DNA from: Megalobrama amblycephala
Taxonomy: Eukaryota > Chordata > Actinopteri > Cypriniformes > Xenocyprididae
Direction: 5' to 3'
Assembly: GCF_018812025.1 (NCBI RefSeq)
Contig: NC_063049.1
Span: 6,671,513-6,735,512, forward strand
Length of the DNA: 64,000 nt
A model generated the notes under the pieces. That model made no database searches, was not told the origin of the DNA, and saw only the letters and a list, made by a program, of their open reading frames with translations. Shown piece by piece: positions 46,208 through 57,674 of this stretch (positions are counted from its first letter, which is position 1; each line of letters starts with the position of its first letter). The position numbers were made by a program, and so were the translations under genes.

Positions 46208-47603
46208 GTTGATTAGAGCGTACAGCTCATGAAAGTCCAAAATCCAGTATCTCAAAATATTAGAATATTTACATTTGAGATTCATTAAATGACCATCCCT
46301 ACAGTATAAATTCCGTGTATCTCTTGTTCTTTGAAACCACACTAATGGGGAAGACTGCTGACTTGGCAATGGTCCAGGAGACAATCATTGACACCCTCCA
46401 CAAAGAGAGTAAGTCACAGATGGTCATTACTGAATGTGGTGGCTGTTTACAGAGTGATGTATCAAAGCATATTAAATGCAAAGTTGACTAGAAGGAATAA
46501 ATTGGGTAGGCAAAGGTGCACAAGCAACAGGGATGACCACAAGCTTGAGAATACTGTCAAGTAAAGCCGATTCAGACACTTGGGAGAGCTTCACAATGAG
46601 TTGAATGAAGCCGGAGTCAGCGCATCAAGAGTCACCACACTCGGACATCTTCAGGAAAAGGACTACCAAGTCTGAAACAGAAACAACGTCAGAAGCATCT
46701 TACCTGGGCTAAGGAGAAAAAGAACTGGACAGTGAACAGTGGTCGAAAGTCCTCTTTTCAGATAAAAGTAAATTTTGCATTTCATGTTGAAATCATGGTC
46801 CCAGAGTCTGAAGGAAGACTGGAGAGGCACAAAATCCAAGCTGCTTGAAGTCTAGTGGGAAGTTTCTGAAGTCAGTAATGATTTGGGGGCCGTGACATCT
46901 GCTGGTGTTGGTCCATTGTGTTTTATCAAGTGCAAAGTCAATGCAGCCATCTTCCAGGAGATTTTGGAGCACTTTATGCTTCCATCTGCTGACAAGCTTT
47001 ATGGAGATGCTGATTTCCTTTTCCAGCAGGACTTTAGCACCTGCCCACAGTGCAAAAACCACTTCCAAGTGGTTTGTTGACCATGATATTACTGTGTTTT
47101 ATTGGCCAGCCAACACGCCTGACCCCTGAAACTATGGGATATTTTCAAGAGAAAAATTAGAAACAGTTGATCCAACAATATACAGATGATCTGAAGGCTC
47201 AATAGTGCCTCAGCAGTGCCACAGGCTGATCACTTCCATGCCACACTTCACTGATGCTGTAATTTGTGCTAGAGCAAGTCATTTGCTGTAATGTGTGCTG
47301 CAACCAAGTATTGAGTGCACAAATGAACATACTTTAAAGAACTTGAACTTTTCTGTTTTGAAAATCCATTTTTTGATTAATCTTAGGAAATATTCTAATA
47401 TTCTGAGATACTGGATTTTGGACTTTCATGAGCTGTACGCTCTAATCAACAAAATTAAAAAAAAAAAAAAAAAAAAACTTTTGAAATGTTTTACTTTACA
47501 TGTAGGGAATCTAGAATATATGAAAGTTTCATTTTTAAAAATACTTTACAATAAAAAAAAAATGAACTTTTTCACGATATTCTAATTATATGACCAGCAC
47601 CTG
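46054..47603 (+). mobile_element. Tc1-like transposon, 1.55 kb
   Basis: TA on both sides (46052-46053, 47604-47605), ends CAGGTGCTGGTCATATAATT and its complement, with inverted termini of about 215 bp. Different family from the copy at 27970. It carries a degraded transposase. A T/A homopolymer in each terminus is mirrored (46179-46202 and 47458-47477). Confidence 0.95.
46320..47260 (+). pseudogene. Tc1-like transposase, disabled
   Basis: Recognisable pieces in several frames: N-terminal helix-turn-helix part near 46330-46650, and the DDE part at 46883-47080 (TSAGVGPLCFIKCKVNAAIF, then LYGDADFLFQQDFSTCP). Multiple frame changes; no intact product. Confidence 0.8.
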
Positions 47604-47609
47604 TATTTT

Positions 47610-48260
47610 GACATTTAACCTCATTTAATACTTGTAGCCACCTCAAGCTGACTGATTTTTTACACAGTTATAGTTTATTTTAAAATTTAAACCCAAGGGT
47701 TCCGGCAGTAGTACTTTGCACTTGTGCAAAGTAAGCAATGATGTACATCTGAGTGAATGAGACAGAGGCAAGTTAGCGAGGGAAGGGTGTAAAAAATGTA
47801 CGTAAACACAGCCTAAAAAGGAAGTGCGCCATCTTACTTTTGTTTACTGCCCATTTATATTCTTGTTGCATTTCATTTTGATGTTAAATATAAAAATTAA
47901 AAACAAAAAACTGAACTAAAATAAAACAGTCTGTGTTTGGAAAGATAGTATGGCTGTATAAGTTTATTCTTTTATGCTTAGACGTTTTACTTCCACATTT
48001 GTTGTGAGATGTATCATGTATATTTTATTATAGAACATTATATAGAAAATGTCCAATTTTCATTAAAAATGTTTTGAATGCACAGTGATGTGTAGGATGA
48101 GAGTGCAATAAATAAATTAGGCTAAAATAACATTGTTTTATGTTATAATGCTTTAAAATTAAAAACAATATAATATATAACTATTTAATATTGTGCAAAA
48201 TCTGTCAAGCCCACTGGAGCCTCATCATGCACTGAATACCTCTAAATAAAACTAACCTAT
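47610..48260. other. Intergenic AT-rich stretch
   Basis: Nothing recognisable between the Tc1-like element and the solo LTR. Confidence 0.4.
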
Positions 48261-48263
48261 AAC

Positions 48264-48663
48264 TGTCATGATCACCAGTGAGAGTGCCCTTTCAGCCACT
48301 AGAGGGCACTCCATCCCGGACTCTCATTTCCACCTGTTACATGGACTACATATCCCAATACACACTTCCCGGACTAATCATCTCACGTCATTGCACTCAC
48401 CTGTTTTGTATTATGTCATTAGTGTCTGTCTATTTATACTGAGTTGTTTCTGTCTTTGGTGTGGTTTGTTGTTTGATGTCATGTGTCTCCTGATTCCCTG
48501 GTTGTCTGGTTTGGTTTTTCTTTATGTTATTTTGTTCCTGTTTGTTTGGACTGTCTTATGGTTTTTGACCCTTGCCGGTTCTGTGGATTACGATTCTGGA
48601 TTTCCCCAATAAATGTCTCTGCTGCAAATGGATCTTCCTCTTGTTTTCATGTGAACCGTGACA
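48264..48663 (+). mobile_element. Solo LTR (TGTCATGATC...CGTGACA)
   Basis: 400 bp with TGT...ACA ends, AATAAA near 48609, and a near-perfect 5-bp duplication ATAAC/GTAAC. Closely related to the LTR at 50132. The open frames on it are not genes. Confidence 0.75.
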
Positions 48664-49429
48664 GTAACATCAGCTGCCTCAAAGGTTGTGTTCAGAGTTG
48701 CTATGTCTACTTACTTACCCTTAAAGTTACTTCCATTTCAGGAACTGAAAGTTGAGGTTATCCGCTAACTTATCCATAATCTTACCCGGGTATGTCGGAT
48801 AACCTGCTTCCTGTACTTGCTCCATGTTAAGTTTACAAGAAAAACATACAAAGCATGCAGAGCTATGTGGACCAGGACAGTTGTGTTTGACTAAAGGACT
48901 TCAGCAAAAACAAAACTTGCTGGTTACATGTGATGTTATGTGTTTTCTGCAAGAACATAACTGTCAAGGGACAGAGCAGTACATATCAAACTATCTGTGG
49001 TGTTGACGGTTACAATAATGAAACACCATTTGGTTTCTCTATATCAGGAAGCAATGATGGTTATTCGAGACATGTCCTGTGACTTATTTGTGAGCCTACT
49101 AAAAATTGAGTAGGCTTCATTAGATGTGTACAACGCCTATGAGACTACGAACCGACTGTGGAATAGAGAATGGTACCTTAATACAGCACACTCTCTGTCA
49201 TCACCATAGATACTATTATGCTGGCTCAAGAAGCCACGTTTGGTACATCAATGAGCAATCAGCACATCAAATCTTGGCGGTCCAGCTTTAGAAAAATATG
49301 GTTTGTGTTGGTTTCATATTCTTGAGCATTGACAAAAATTGGCGTCAATTTGTTTGACGCCTTAGTTATACTATAACAACTAGTATTATATTGCAATATT
49401 TCTGCCACTAAGTTTTAGATGCATTATGT

Positions 49430-49870
49430 GAAAGCTTGGTAACAGAGATGCATCTTTAATCTAGATTTAAACTGGGAGAGTGTCTCTGAGCCCTGAACAT
49501 TATCAGGAAGGCTATTCCAGAGTTTAGGAGACAAAGGCAAAAATCCTAGGTACAACCAAAAGTCCAGCTTTTGTGACTTTAAGGAGCATTATAGTAGGGC
49601 GATAGAAGATCAGTTAAATACACAGGAGCTAAACCATTTAGGGCCTTAAAAGTAAGTAGCGATACTTTGTAAATAATATTGAACTTAATGGGTAACCAGT
49701 GTAGAGATGATAAAAATGGTGTTATATGATCATACTGTCTTGACCTGGTAAGAACTCTAGCAGCTGCATTTTGGACCAACTGTAGTTTGTTTATTGAGGA
49801 AGCAGGACAACCATCTAGTAATGCATTACAGTAATCTAGACGTCATGAATGCATGAACTAACTTTTCTGC
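49430..49870 (-). mobile_element. L2-type LINE fragment
   Basis: A minus-strand frame at 49779-49579 encodes part of the LINE ORF2 C-terminus (VQNAAARVLTRSRQYDHITP, then LPIKFNIIYKV). Same family as the fragment at 18648. Heavily truncated at both ends. Confidence 0.8.
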
Positions 49871-50131
49871 ATCATTAGTGATTTGCAAAAAGTTTGTTAT
49901 ACAGTTATAACTTAAGTTTAAAGTAGATAATGTGCTTGCAGTTTTGCAGACTAAAGATTATACATATGTGTTACTGGTTTCACTTAATGTGTGCCTCAAG
50001 TACCGCTTTGTGTGTGCAAGCAATCAAAAAAATACTGTAAAAATGTGTTTGGTTATTTATGGATTTGGATCATAATTACTATTTCAGAGTGTCTATTTAC
50101 ATTAAATGCAAATAACCCACCTTGTTGGCAG

Positions 50132-50488
50132 TGTCATGATTACTAGTGAGAGTGCCCTAATCGGCCACTAGAGGGCACTCCAACCCGGACTCTTGTTTCA
50201 CCGATTGGACTTCATTTCCCATAACACACTTCCCGGACTCATTATCCTGTCATTGCAACCAGCTGTTTTGTGTTTGCTCATCAGTGTCTGTCTATTTATA
50301 CTTGGTTTGTTTTTGCTTTTGTTATCGCGGTTTCATTTCATGTCACCTGCTTCCGTTTGTGTTTTGCTTTATTTTGTATGGACTGTTCTGTGGACTTTGA
50401 CCCTCGCCTGCCTGGATTATGTTTATTGGATTACCCCATTAAAGCTGCACTTGGATCTTACTCTCTTGTCTCTGTGCCTTACGTGACA
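50132..50488 (+). mobile_element. Solo LTR, second copy of the TGTCATGATT family
   Basis: 357 bp, with a perfect 5-bp duplication GGCAG at 50127-50131 and 50489-50493. Shares the AGAGTGCCCT...CACTAGAGGGCACTCC block with 48264-48663. Confidence 0.85.
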
Positions 50489-50710
50489 GGCAGAGGCTAT
50501 TTACACTAAAGCCCTATTCGGACGGGATTAGTTTTACATAGGGAGGTGGAGTAATGTAATTTTACCTCAGGACATCTGTAATATTAATTGGCCAATTCGC
50601 ACGGGACAAGACATCTTAGTAAAACTAGCAGAAGCGGGAGGGGTAACTCGATTTACACACTGCTGTCACCTCCATGTCGTCATGTGTGTATACGTTGATT
50701 CCAGACTGTC

Positions 50711-51293
50711 CTCCAAAAAAAACGACCCTATAGGTCATTTTTTAAGCACCATATTACGACCTATATTTACGTTTTGAAGTCATGCGTCCTCTAGTGGGCA
50801 TAAAAATAATGACCGTGTCGTGTGACGTCTGTCGTCATGAAATGACGTATGACTGTCATTACCAATCAAAATGCGTGTTCATTTAAATGCAATGCGTGCA
50901 CTTTTTACACCATTTTTCCTATTTCCATTTACAAAAATTTAATTTTATTAATGACTACACCCACCCCACCCCTAAACCTACCCTTAGTGATTTATAGTGC
51001 ATTTACACTTTATGAGCACATGTGTTCCCTGGGAGCGAACCCACAATCGCATGATCACATGATTGCATATTGTTATTGCAATGCTCTACCAGCTGAGCTA
51101 CGCAAAACCTGAAATATGATGCAGATAAAAGGGAACAATGCATTAAAATGAAAGCAAATGCTCCTATGGGTCATATTTCACGCATTAAAATGAAAGTGTC
51201 CTGTTGTCGATAGGGGCGCCACTTTAGTAAACGCTCCTATGAGTCATATTTCAGGGAAGTGACAAACGACCTATATGGTCGTTTTGGTTGGAG
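50711..51293. mobile_element. Nested MITE (CTCCAAnnAAAACGACC ends)
   Basis: Left CTCCAAAAAAAACGACC and right complement CTCCAACCAAAACGACC, each followed by a TATAGGTC-type block. It lies within the Harbinger-type element; no clear target duplication found. Confidence 0.6.
51020..51108 (-). repeat. tRNA-derived SINE head
   Basis: The minus strand reads GTAGCTCAGCTGGTAGAGC (A box) and, 40 bp on, GTGGGTTCGCTCCCAGGGAA (B box), the RNA polymerase III promoter of a tRNA-like SINE. It does not fold as a normal tRNA: no proper anticodon arm is evident. Confidence 0.7.
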
Positions 51294-51844
51294 AACATGT
51301 TGGTTGCTGCCTGATACCATGTGCGCAAACACATATAATCTAAATATATAAACTATAAATAACAGTTAGGTCCGATTTATTAATTAAATTCTGATTGGAT
51401 TATGATGGTAATAGGCACTTAGCTAAAGCCAAAATTAGTTTTGTTCCTCTGACAATTGCTTCGATCTTCTTTTTGCTCTGAATGGTATGGAAAATATTTG
51501 AGGTTTGTCACAGACTTGTCCCACGACCTACAACACAAATTAATGTTTCTTCAAGTGCTTCCATGCTTGAAAAATGCGCAGAAAACTACTTTTAAACAGG
51601 AAATGATGGAATTTTACCACACATATTTACAGCGGGTCTATTCGGTTGGGATTAGTATTACCTGAGGTCATTTTTCCGGACCTTTTTACAGAAGGTAAAA
51701 GTCGCCATAATCTTTACTGACATTGTCCGTAATGATTACTGAGATGGCACATTCGAACAGGACTAAAATCACTGAGAAGCTCTGGTAATAATTACTTTAC
51801 CCCACCTCATCATGTAAAACTAATCCCGTCCGAATAGGGCTTAA

Positions 51845-53345
51845 CTCCACCCACCACTGTCTGATTGAGATTAAGAAGGAAAGCCATCAACAACCGGGAT
51901 TCCACTGTGCCAGATGAACTGCCGCATCCAGTACCTCATAGTTCATGGCATATGAAGGTTAAGCTTGAGGTCTAGGATGTAGCCGAGCACTGCTATTTCG
52001 TAACACTGGGTCTAGACCAGACAAAAGCAATGAACTGATGATTATAGTCAGTGATACTACACTGGATGCAACACAACAAAACCTGATAGTAAACTGATGC
52101 CACATTCTATTTGTGACATAATCCAAGCTCTTACGTAGCTTCTGTTATGAAGGACAAATGGACAATGGTCTGTCATGTTTAGTGTAGAGAGCTGTTGCGG
52201 CATGACTCGATAATGGTCACGCATGGTGTAACGGTGGTCAGCAGTTCAGATTCTGGTGTGCTGATATTTGTGTGCAGCTCAACTTACCCATCCTTCAAAC
52301 ACATTCTCTGACATTACACTCACTGTGTGTGCAACTTTTCAAAAACCCATAAATGATATGTTACTTAATTAATTAATAGTCATGTGCCACAACAAGTAAA
52401 GTCATAACATAATGATACATTTGCAAATCATTAGTTAATGATTAATTAAAGCAGACAACTGGAAGTTGGAATACATGGCTTTGACTAATTGTGGTAATTA
52501 ATGTATTAATTATTAGTTAATAAAATATGTTATTAAGGAATTAAAACTTTATGACATTTAATTAATAACAATTCATATATTACTTAATCTATTAATCATA
52601 TAGAAACTTTATTAGTTGCTGATGCAGTAATCATTAATTAATGGTTTAGTTCTTCATGAGTCATACATTAACACATGATTATCTGTGCATTAGTTAAGCA
52701 TGAATTAATGCATATTTATTGCACCAGTATTGTAAAGTGTTATTGAAAATACTGCTATTCTCACTTAGTGCAAATAGTCTCTGCCTTACTAATTTCACTC
52801 TTTAATCATTGGGATCACTTTATGATGCAGTACATTAAACCTTAATAAAACCAGTCCTCTGATTCTAGCAAACAGGACTCAAAATGATCACTTGCCAAGC
52901 CCCATAATATTGGCTTGTTACTGGCCAGTTGGTTTTTATCGTTTTATGAATAGCAGCATAATACCTGGTTCAATGTCAGAATTATATTCTGTTCTGCTAC
53001 ATTATTGAATCAAGGAAATAAACTAAATGAACATCACGGAAATACAAACACAGAGAAACTAGAGAAAACAGTGACTGTCAACAAGTTTAACTCCAGTGAA
53101 AAAATCTCTGTCAGATGTTTATCTGGAAAGGCAAGTTTGTTTATCAAAACATTTTTTTGTCAACAAGACGAAAATATGAGGAACAAATTCACAATGGAAC
53201 TCTGTTTTCTGTGAGTAGAGTTTCTCTTTAGAATACTGTTAGTTAGGAGTAGTTACTCATTTGTTCCTGTGTAGTTATTCATTAATGATGGAACCGCATT
53301 CTAATGAACACAATGTAAAATACAGTTTCATGGCTGCTTTTCACA
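51845..53345. other. Intergenic stretch with fragments of the GGTAACACTTTA group
   Basis: 52380-52745 resembles the interior and end of the 1617-4308 element (ACAAGTAAAGTCATAACATAA; TGTAAAGTGTTA). 53225-53305 resembles the right end of the 18137 element. No gene recognised. Confidence 0.4.
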
Positions 53346-54220
53346 ATTCATGAGTGAAGGGGGTTCGGTCAGACCTCCATGCTTGACCTCCTTCCCCAGG
53401 CCAGGTACAGTGGCTCGTTCCCGGTCAAAGTCAGATCCATGTGCCTTCTGCAGGGTGGTTGCAAGCGCAGAGTGGTGTAAATCCGGCCATCATGGTGTTT
53501 GGAAGGAGGAGACAAAACTGGACAAAATAACACAGACCAGAGACCAAGGGACTGGCATGCCTCAGGCCAGAGAGAGTGAGCCGTTTCTTTTGGTCAACAA
53601 GCCATGATACACCTTTACACCTACTCTGCCAGCCTGCATCTTTCATTATAGATTTATTTGGACTTTTGTGCTTTCGTTGATCTTTTAAAATAATTTTATA
53701 TCTAATGTTCTTCATTGTCATCTTTTATCAGCAACGGGTAGTGGATTTGTTTTCAGTTCAGGTTTTAGGTTATCTAGTAAGTTCAGCGAGGGAAGCAGAG
53801 GCCCAGAAGACCATTGAGAGTTAAGGTAAGATCTGCTCATGAGAACAGGTGTAGTCAGGCTGTTTCTGTTTACTGTTTTTTTTCTTTGTTTTTAATATCA
53901 TTAATATAATTTTGTAAACATATTTTGTGAATTATCAGTTTGTGTTATTTGCTGTTTCAGTTGTTTTTGTTGTTGTTGGATTAAAGGAAGGTGTGAATCA
54001 AAGTCTTAAGCAGCATCAAGTTATCTGTGATTGATTTATATGTTCAGTCTTTAACCGTTGTTAATTTTATAAAATTAAATGAGCTAGATATAATTTTGTT
54101 ATGGGCCGTAACAGCTGGCTTTTAAATTAGGTGCTGTGATTTGCTCAAATCACAGTCTTTGTTGTTTTTCCCACTTAATTGATAGTAATTTGTGTGTTGT
54201 CCACTTTAGACTGTCTATTC
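53346..54220. other. Unassigned stretch with an 85-codon frame
   Basis: A plus-strand frame at 53350-53607 is Arg/Ser-rich and hydrophilic and shows no motif that I know. The region is more GC-rich than its surroundings and could be a retroelement fragment. I do not call a gene. Confidence 0.25.
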
Positions 54221-54221
54221 C

Positions 54222-54380
54222 CTGAATAGTGAGGTCAAATAATAAATCTACTATAGGATTTCATCAAAAATATCTTAATTTGTGCTCCAAAGATGAACGA
54301 AGGTCTTATGGGTGTAGAACGACATGAGGGTGAGTAATAAATGACATTATTTTCATTTTTTGGGTGAACTAACCCTTTAA
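54222..54380 (-). repeat. Interspersed repeat terminal fragment
   Basis: On the minus strand it reads AAAGGGTTAGTTCACCCAAA, then an AATGACATTATTTATTACTC-like block and GTCGTTCTACACC, a very common fish DNA-repeat end. Confidence 0.65.
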
Positions 54381-55990
54381 AGAGCGTGAAGGATTGTAGG
54401 GCAATACTTAATAATTGATACGTAACTTAATAGGTAACCAGTGTAGAGATGATTAAATTGGGTTTTTAAATGAAAAATTTCTTTTAAACAGTTATTTTCA
54501 ATCATGGTCAAATTGTCTGTGGGGCCTATAGGTGAGATCATGAAAATGCGTCCCAGTGGTGTAAAAGTTTCATCAAAACACAAGGTGTGTATTTCAGGTG
54601 ATTGATCAACTGCACATAAGTGTACAAAAATGGCCTATTTAGTTGATGCAACAAAATCATAAAGAAAAAGTGATATTATTGACAGAAGTTAAAACACCAT
54701 TAAAAATCAAGAAATCGGTAGACTGAAAATATATGAATAAAATGAAATTATTTACTTATGAACATAGAAACACAGCACCTCAAAGGTATAATTTTAAAAA
54801 AAAAAATCAAATAAAAGTAGAAAGTAGATTAGCTGTGCATGTTTTTACTCTGTGATTTTGTTTCTTCCTCATGTTATGACTTGTATCCTTTGACAGACTG
54901 TCAGCAGTGGTCTGCCTTTTTTATTCATGTCGATTTGTATTTCTTTCACTTTCAGTTGTTTATCATTTGATTATTTTTCAGATGTTTAACTTTTTTTGTC
55001 ATTGGCACCATTATTATGGTTTAAGCATGCTCAACTCAAAACAAAGGATAATTTTTTTTTTTTTTTTTTTTTATCTTGAAATAGCATCATGACAAGAGAT
55101 GGCAATGATTTACAATGTATTTTTAGCACTATATATTAGACAAATTTGTTAACTAGAAACAGACATTTAAAATGTCATGTGGGCATATTTGAGTTACTTA
55201 AATGAATCAACACTGAAAACAGTGCTGGACCATCCTAAAGCCAATTTAGGCAATCATCCAGGGAAGCCCCATAAATTAATGCATTACTGTGTTTTCAAGC
55301 TCTTTATTACTGGATCCCACCAGTCAACATATACTTTCAGATCTACATCATGACACCCACCCCCAATTCAGAGCGATATCTCATGAATTCAATTCAAAAC
55401 AAAAACTAAACAAACAAAAACCCACAGTAGGAAACAGGTTCAAACCATTCACTGTAAAAGTCCCTAAACTTCCCCTTATGGCTGTGTGCCATGAAGCCGT
55501 TCACATTCTGAGGTAGAAGAACCTGCTACACAACATGAAAACCAGCAATCAGTTCACACAAGAATGGAAGAGAACTTTTTATAGATCATTTTTAATTTTA
55601 GGAGATTATGCAAGAATTTACTAAATATTTCACAGTTTGATATAAATTCATCTTGGTTGTCTGTTATTCTTGGCTGCAAATAAGCAACCTTGTTGGCAAA
55701 TGCTGTTTCTTGTCTGTCCCCACACTCTGCTACTTATACCAACAATGGAAATAAGCATAGTCAGAATATATGTGGGAGAGCAATGTTAGAATGTGACTAT
55801 ATTGTATTGCAACAGCATACAGCTACCTTCTTTTATTCTTAGGCCTACCAAATGTTGCAAATTTCATGTCCCAGCTGATCTATGTAGTCTACTGAGGACT
55901 GTATAATTTAGATGCACAAAACAGTTTGTCCTGTCATTATTCTGCAGATTTTTATACGGCAGTGCCAATGCCAGGAGTGCATTGGGTTGG
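54381..55990. other. Intergenic stretch
   Basis: Nothing beyond homopolymer runs (T-run at 55051-55072) and short chance frames. Confidence 0.4.
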
Positions 55991-55993
55991 GAT

Positions 55994-56165
55994 CAGTGTT
56001 GGGTTGCATTGCTAAGTAATCAATTACTGTAATTTAATTACTTTTCCCTTGAAAACGTAAAGGATTACATTTACTTTTGATGTAACTGTAGTCAAATTAC
56101 ACTGTTTAAGATGTAATTACTAGCTAGTAATTAATTGCTTTTTTAGAGTAACATACCCAGCACTG
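55994..56165. mobile_element. hAT-type MITE, 172 bp
   Basis: Ends CAGTGTTGGGT and ACCCAGCACTG; flanks GTTGGGAT and GTAGGGAT agree at seven of eight bases, a probable target duplication. Dominated by AGTAATTAATTAC-type motifs. Confidence 0.75.
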
Positions 56166-56756
56166 GTAGGGATTTTGGTGGACAGGGATGCAAAATAATT
56201 AGGGTTGAAAAAAGTGACAAAGACAGGGATATTTTTTTTTTTTTTTTTTTTTAAATCAGCTTCAATTTGTGCATTTGCAGTCAATTTAGAAGGAGGATTT
56301 AAGGGGAAAACTAACCTTAGACTTAAACTTAAAGCTTTTCTTTTGATGACAACATAATTCTTGTTATGAATTTAGAAAGATTAAGATTAGTTAATACTTT
56401 TTTTTTTTTTTTTAATTGACAGCCCAAGTAATTATCCTTTAATATTTAAAGACACCCAAAGCAGGAACTGAACTCTCGCCCCTCCTCTGTGAATAATGTT
56501 CTTTTGAAGCAGCTTTTGAGGAAACACTCTCACAGAAACAACCAACTTTCCCTTCAGACACCTGCTGTGCTGTACGATTTGAGGTACGTTCTTACAATTT
56601 CACATGTTCAAATTTGAACATTATAAAAAATAAATCTATGCATAAATTAATATATTCATAAGAAAATGTTTATCAAATATTTAATATTCTTTATACAATC
56701 TTTTTTCCTGCAAGGGATTCATGTTGGTTATAAATATATACATACCAAACATAAAT

Positions 56757-56880
56757 ATGTTGAAGCTCAACTGGTAGAATTGAGTGCCAAAGTCTGGGGT
56801 TTGATTGCCAAGAAATATACATTGTCAAATGTAAAACTTACAATCACAGTTAGTCACTTTGGATAAAAGCATCTTCCCAA
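56757..56880 (+). repeat. tRNA-derived SINE, degraded
   Basis: A-box-like GAAGCTCAACTGGTAGAAT, B-box-like GGGGTTTGATTGCC, and the conserved tail AGTCACTTTGGATAAAAGCA. A further head fragment is at 57306-57375 (GGTCAAGGGTTCC, CAGGGAACACACATACTGA). Confidence 0.75.
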
Positions 56881-57044
56881 TCAATACAGATGTGCTGTCT
56901 TTATTTGAAATCATTGCTGTGCTCAGCATACAGATTACAGTTCACAATGTCAGAAAGTGAACAAATCAAACATCTGTCATGCATGGAATGCAGACCAACT
57001 AACAGTAAAACTAAACAAATAATGCCTGTGGTTATAAACACAGC

Positions 57045-57075
<31 letters not shown>

Positions 57076-57100
57076 GTGTTGTGTGTGTTGTGTGCTTGTC
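57045..57100 (+). repeat. (TA)n(TG)n microsatellite
   Basis: A run of TA followed by TG dinucleotides, interrupted by TTG. Confidence 0.9.
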
Positions 57101-57674
57101 TCTGAGCAGGGTCCTCAAATAAGCAACTGTGTTTTGGTCTTTGTATCAGTTCTCTATAATTTGAGGAAGTGACTTTAATGCAGCTGAACAAAAGGATCAT
57201 GATTAAAATGAGTCTTGATTTACATCTACAGTGTCATTTGATATGATCTTCTGATAAAGCAGATCATTTGTTGAATGCGAAAATAAAATACACTACAATA
57301 TATCCAAGCAAAGGTCAAGGGTTCCATTTACAGGGAACACACATACTGACAAATGTGTGCATTAAAGATGTCTAAAGACATCTAAGATTTGTCATCTGCT
57401 GCTGGAGCCATTTAAATAAAGATAAAAAATCTGATTCTTTTATCATAGTACAATTGAAGTGATGTCAATTTCATTGTGTCTGTGTGTGTGTCTGAGAATT
57501 AACACCAACATTTGAACTAAATGTACAATTAGTAATTAGAATACATTGACATTCTAACTGTGATACTTTTTAATCATAATTTGCAGTGTAAATACCAATC
57601 AAATGACTTAACAGAAATTAAAATAGAGAATCTCATGTGTAATATATTTTGTCTTACACAGCAGGAGTTGAAGG

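Larger units (their letters stand above)
50510..51841. mobile_element. Harbinger-type non-autonomous transposon
   Basis: Ends AGCCCTATTCGGACGGGA and its complement, subterminal inverted sequence of 45 bp or more, and the 3-bp duplication TAA (50507-50509, 51842-51844), as expected for PIF/Harbinger. No transposase. It contains another element and a SINE. Confidence 0.8.

Noticed and set aside
51028..51108. A tRNA gene on the minus strand
   Set aside because: A and B boxes are present, but the middle does not form a normal anticodon arm and it lies in a repeat; better read as a SINE head.
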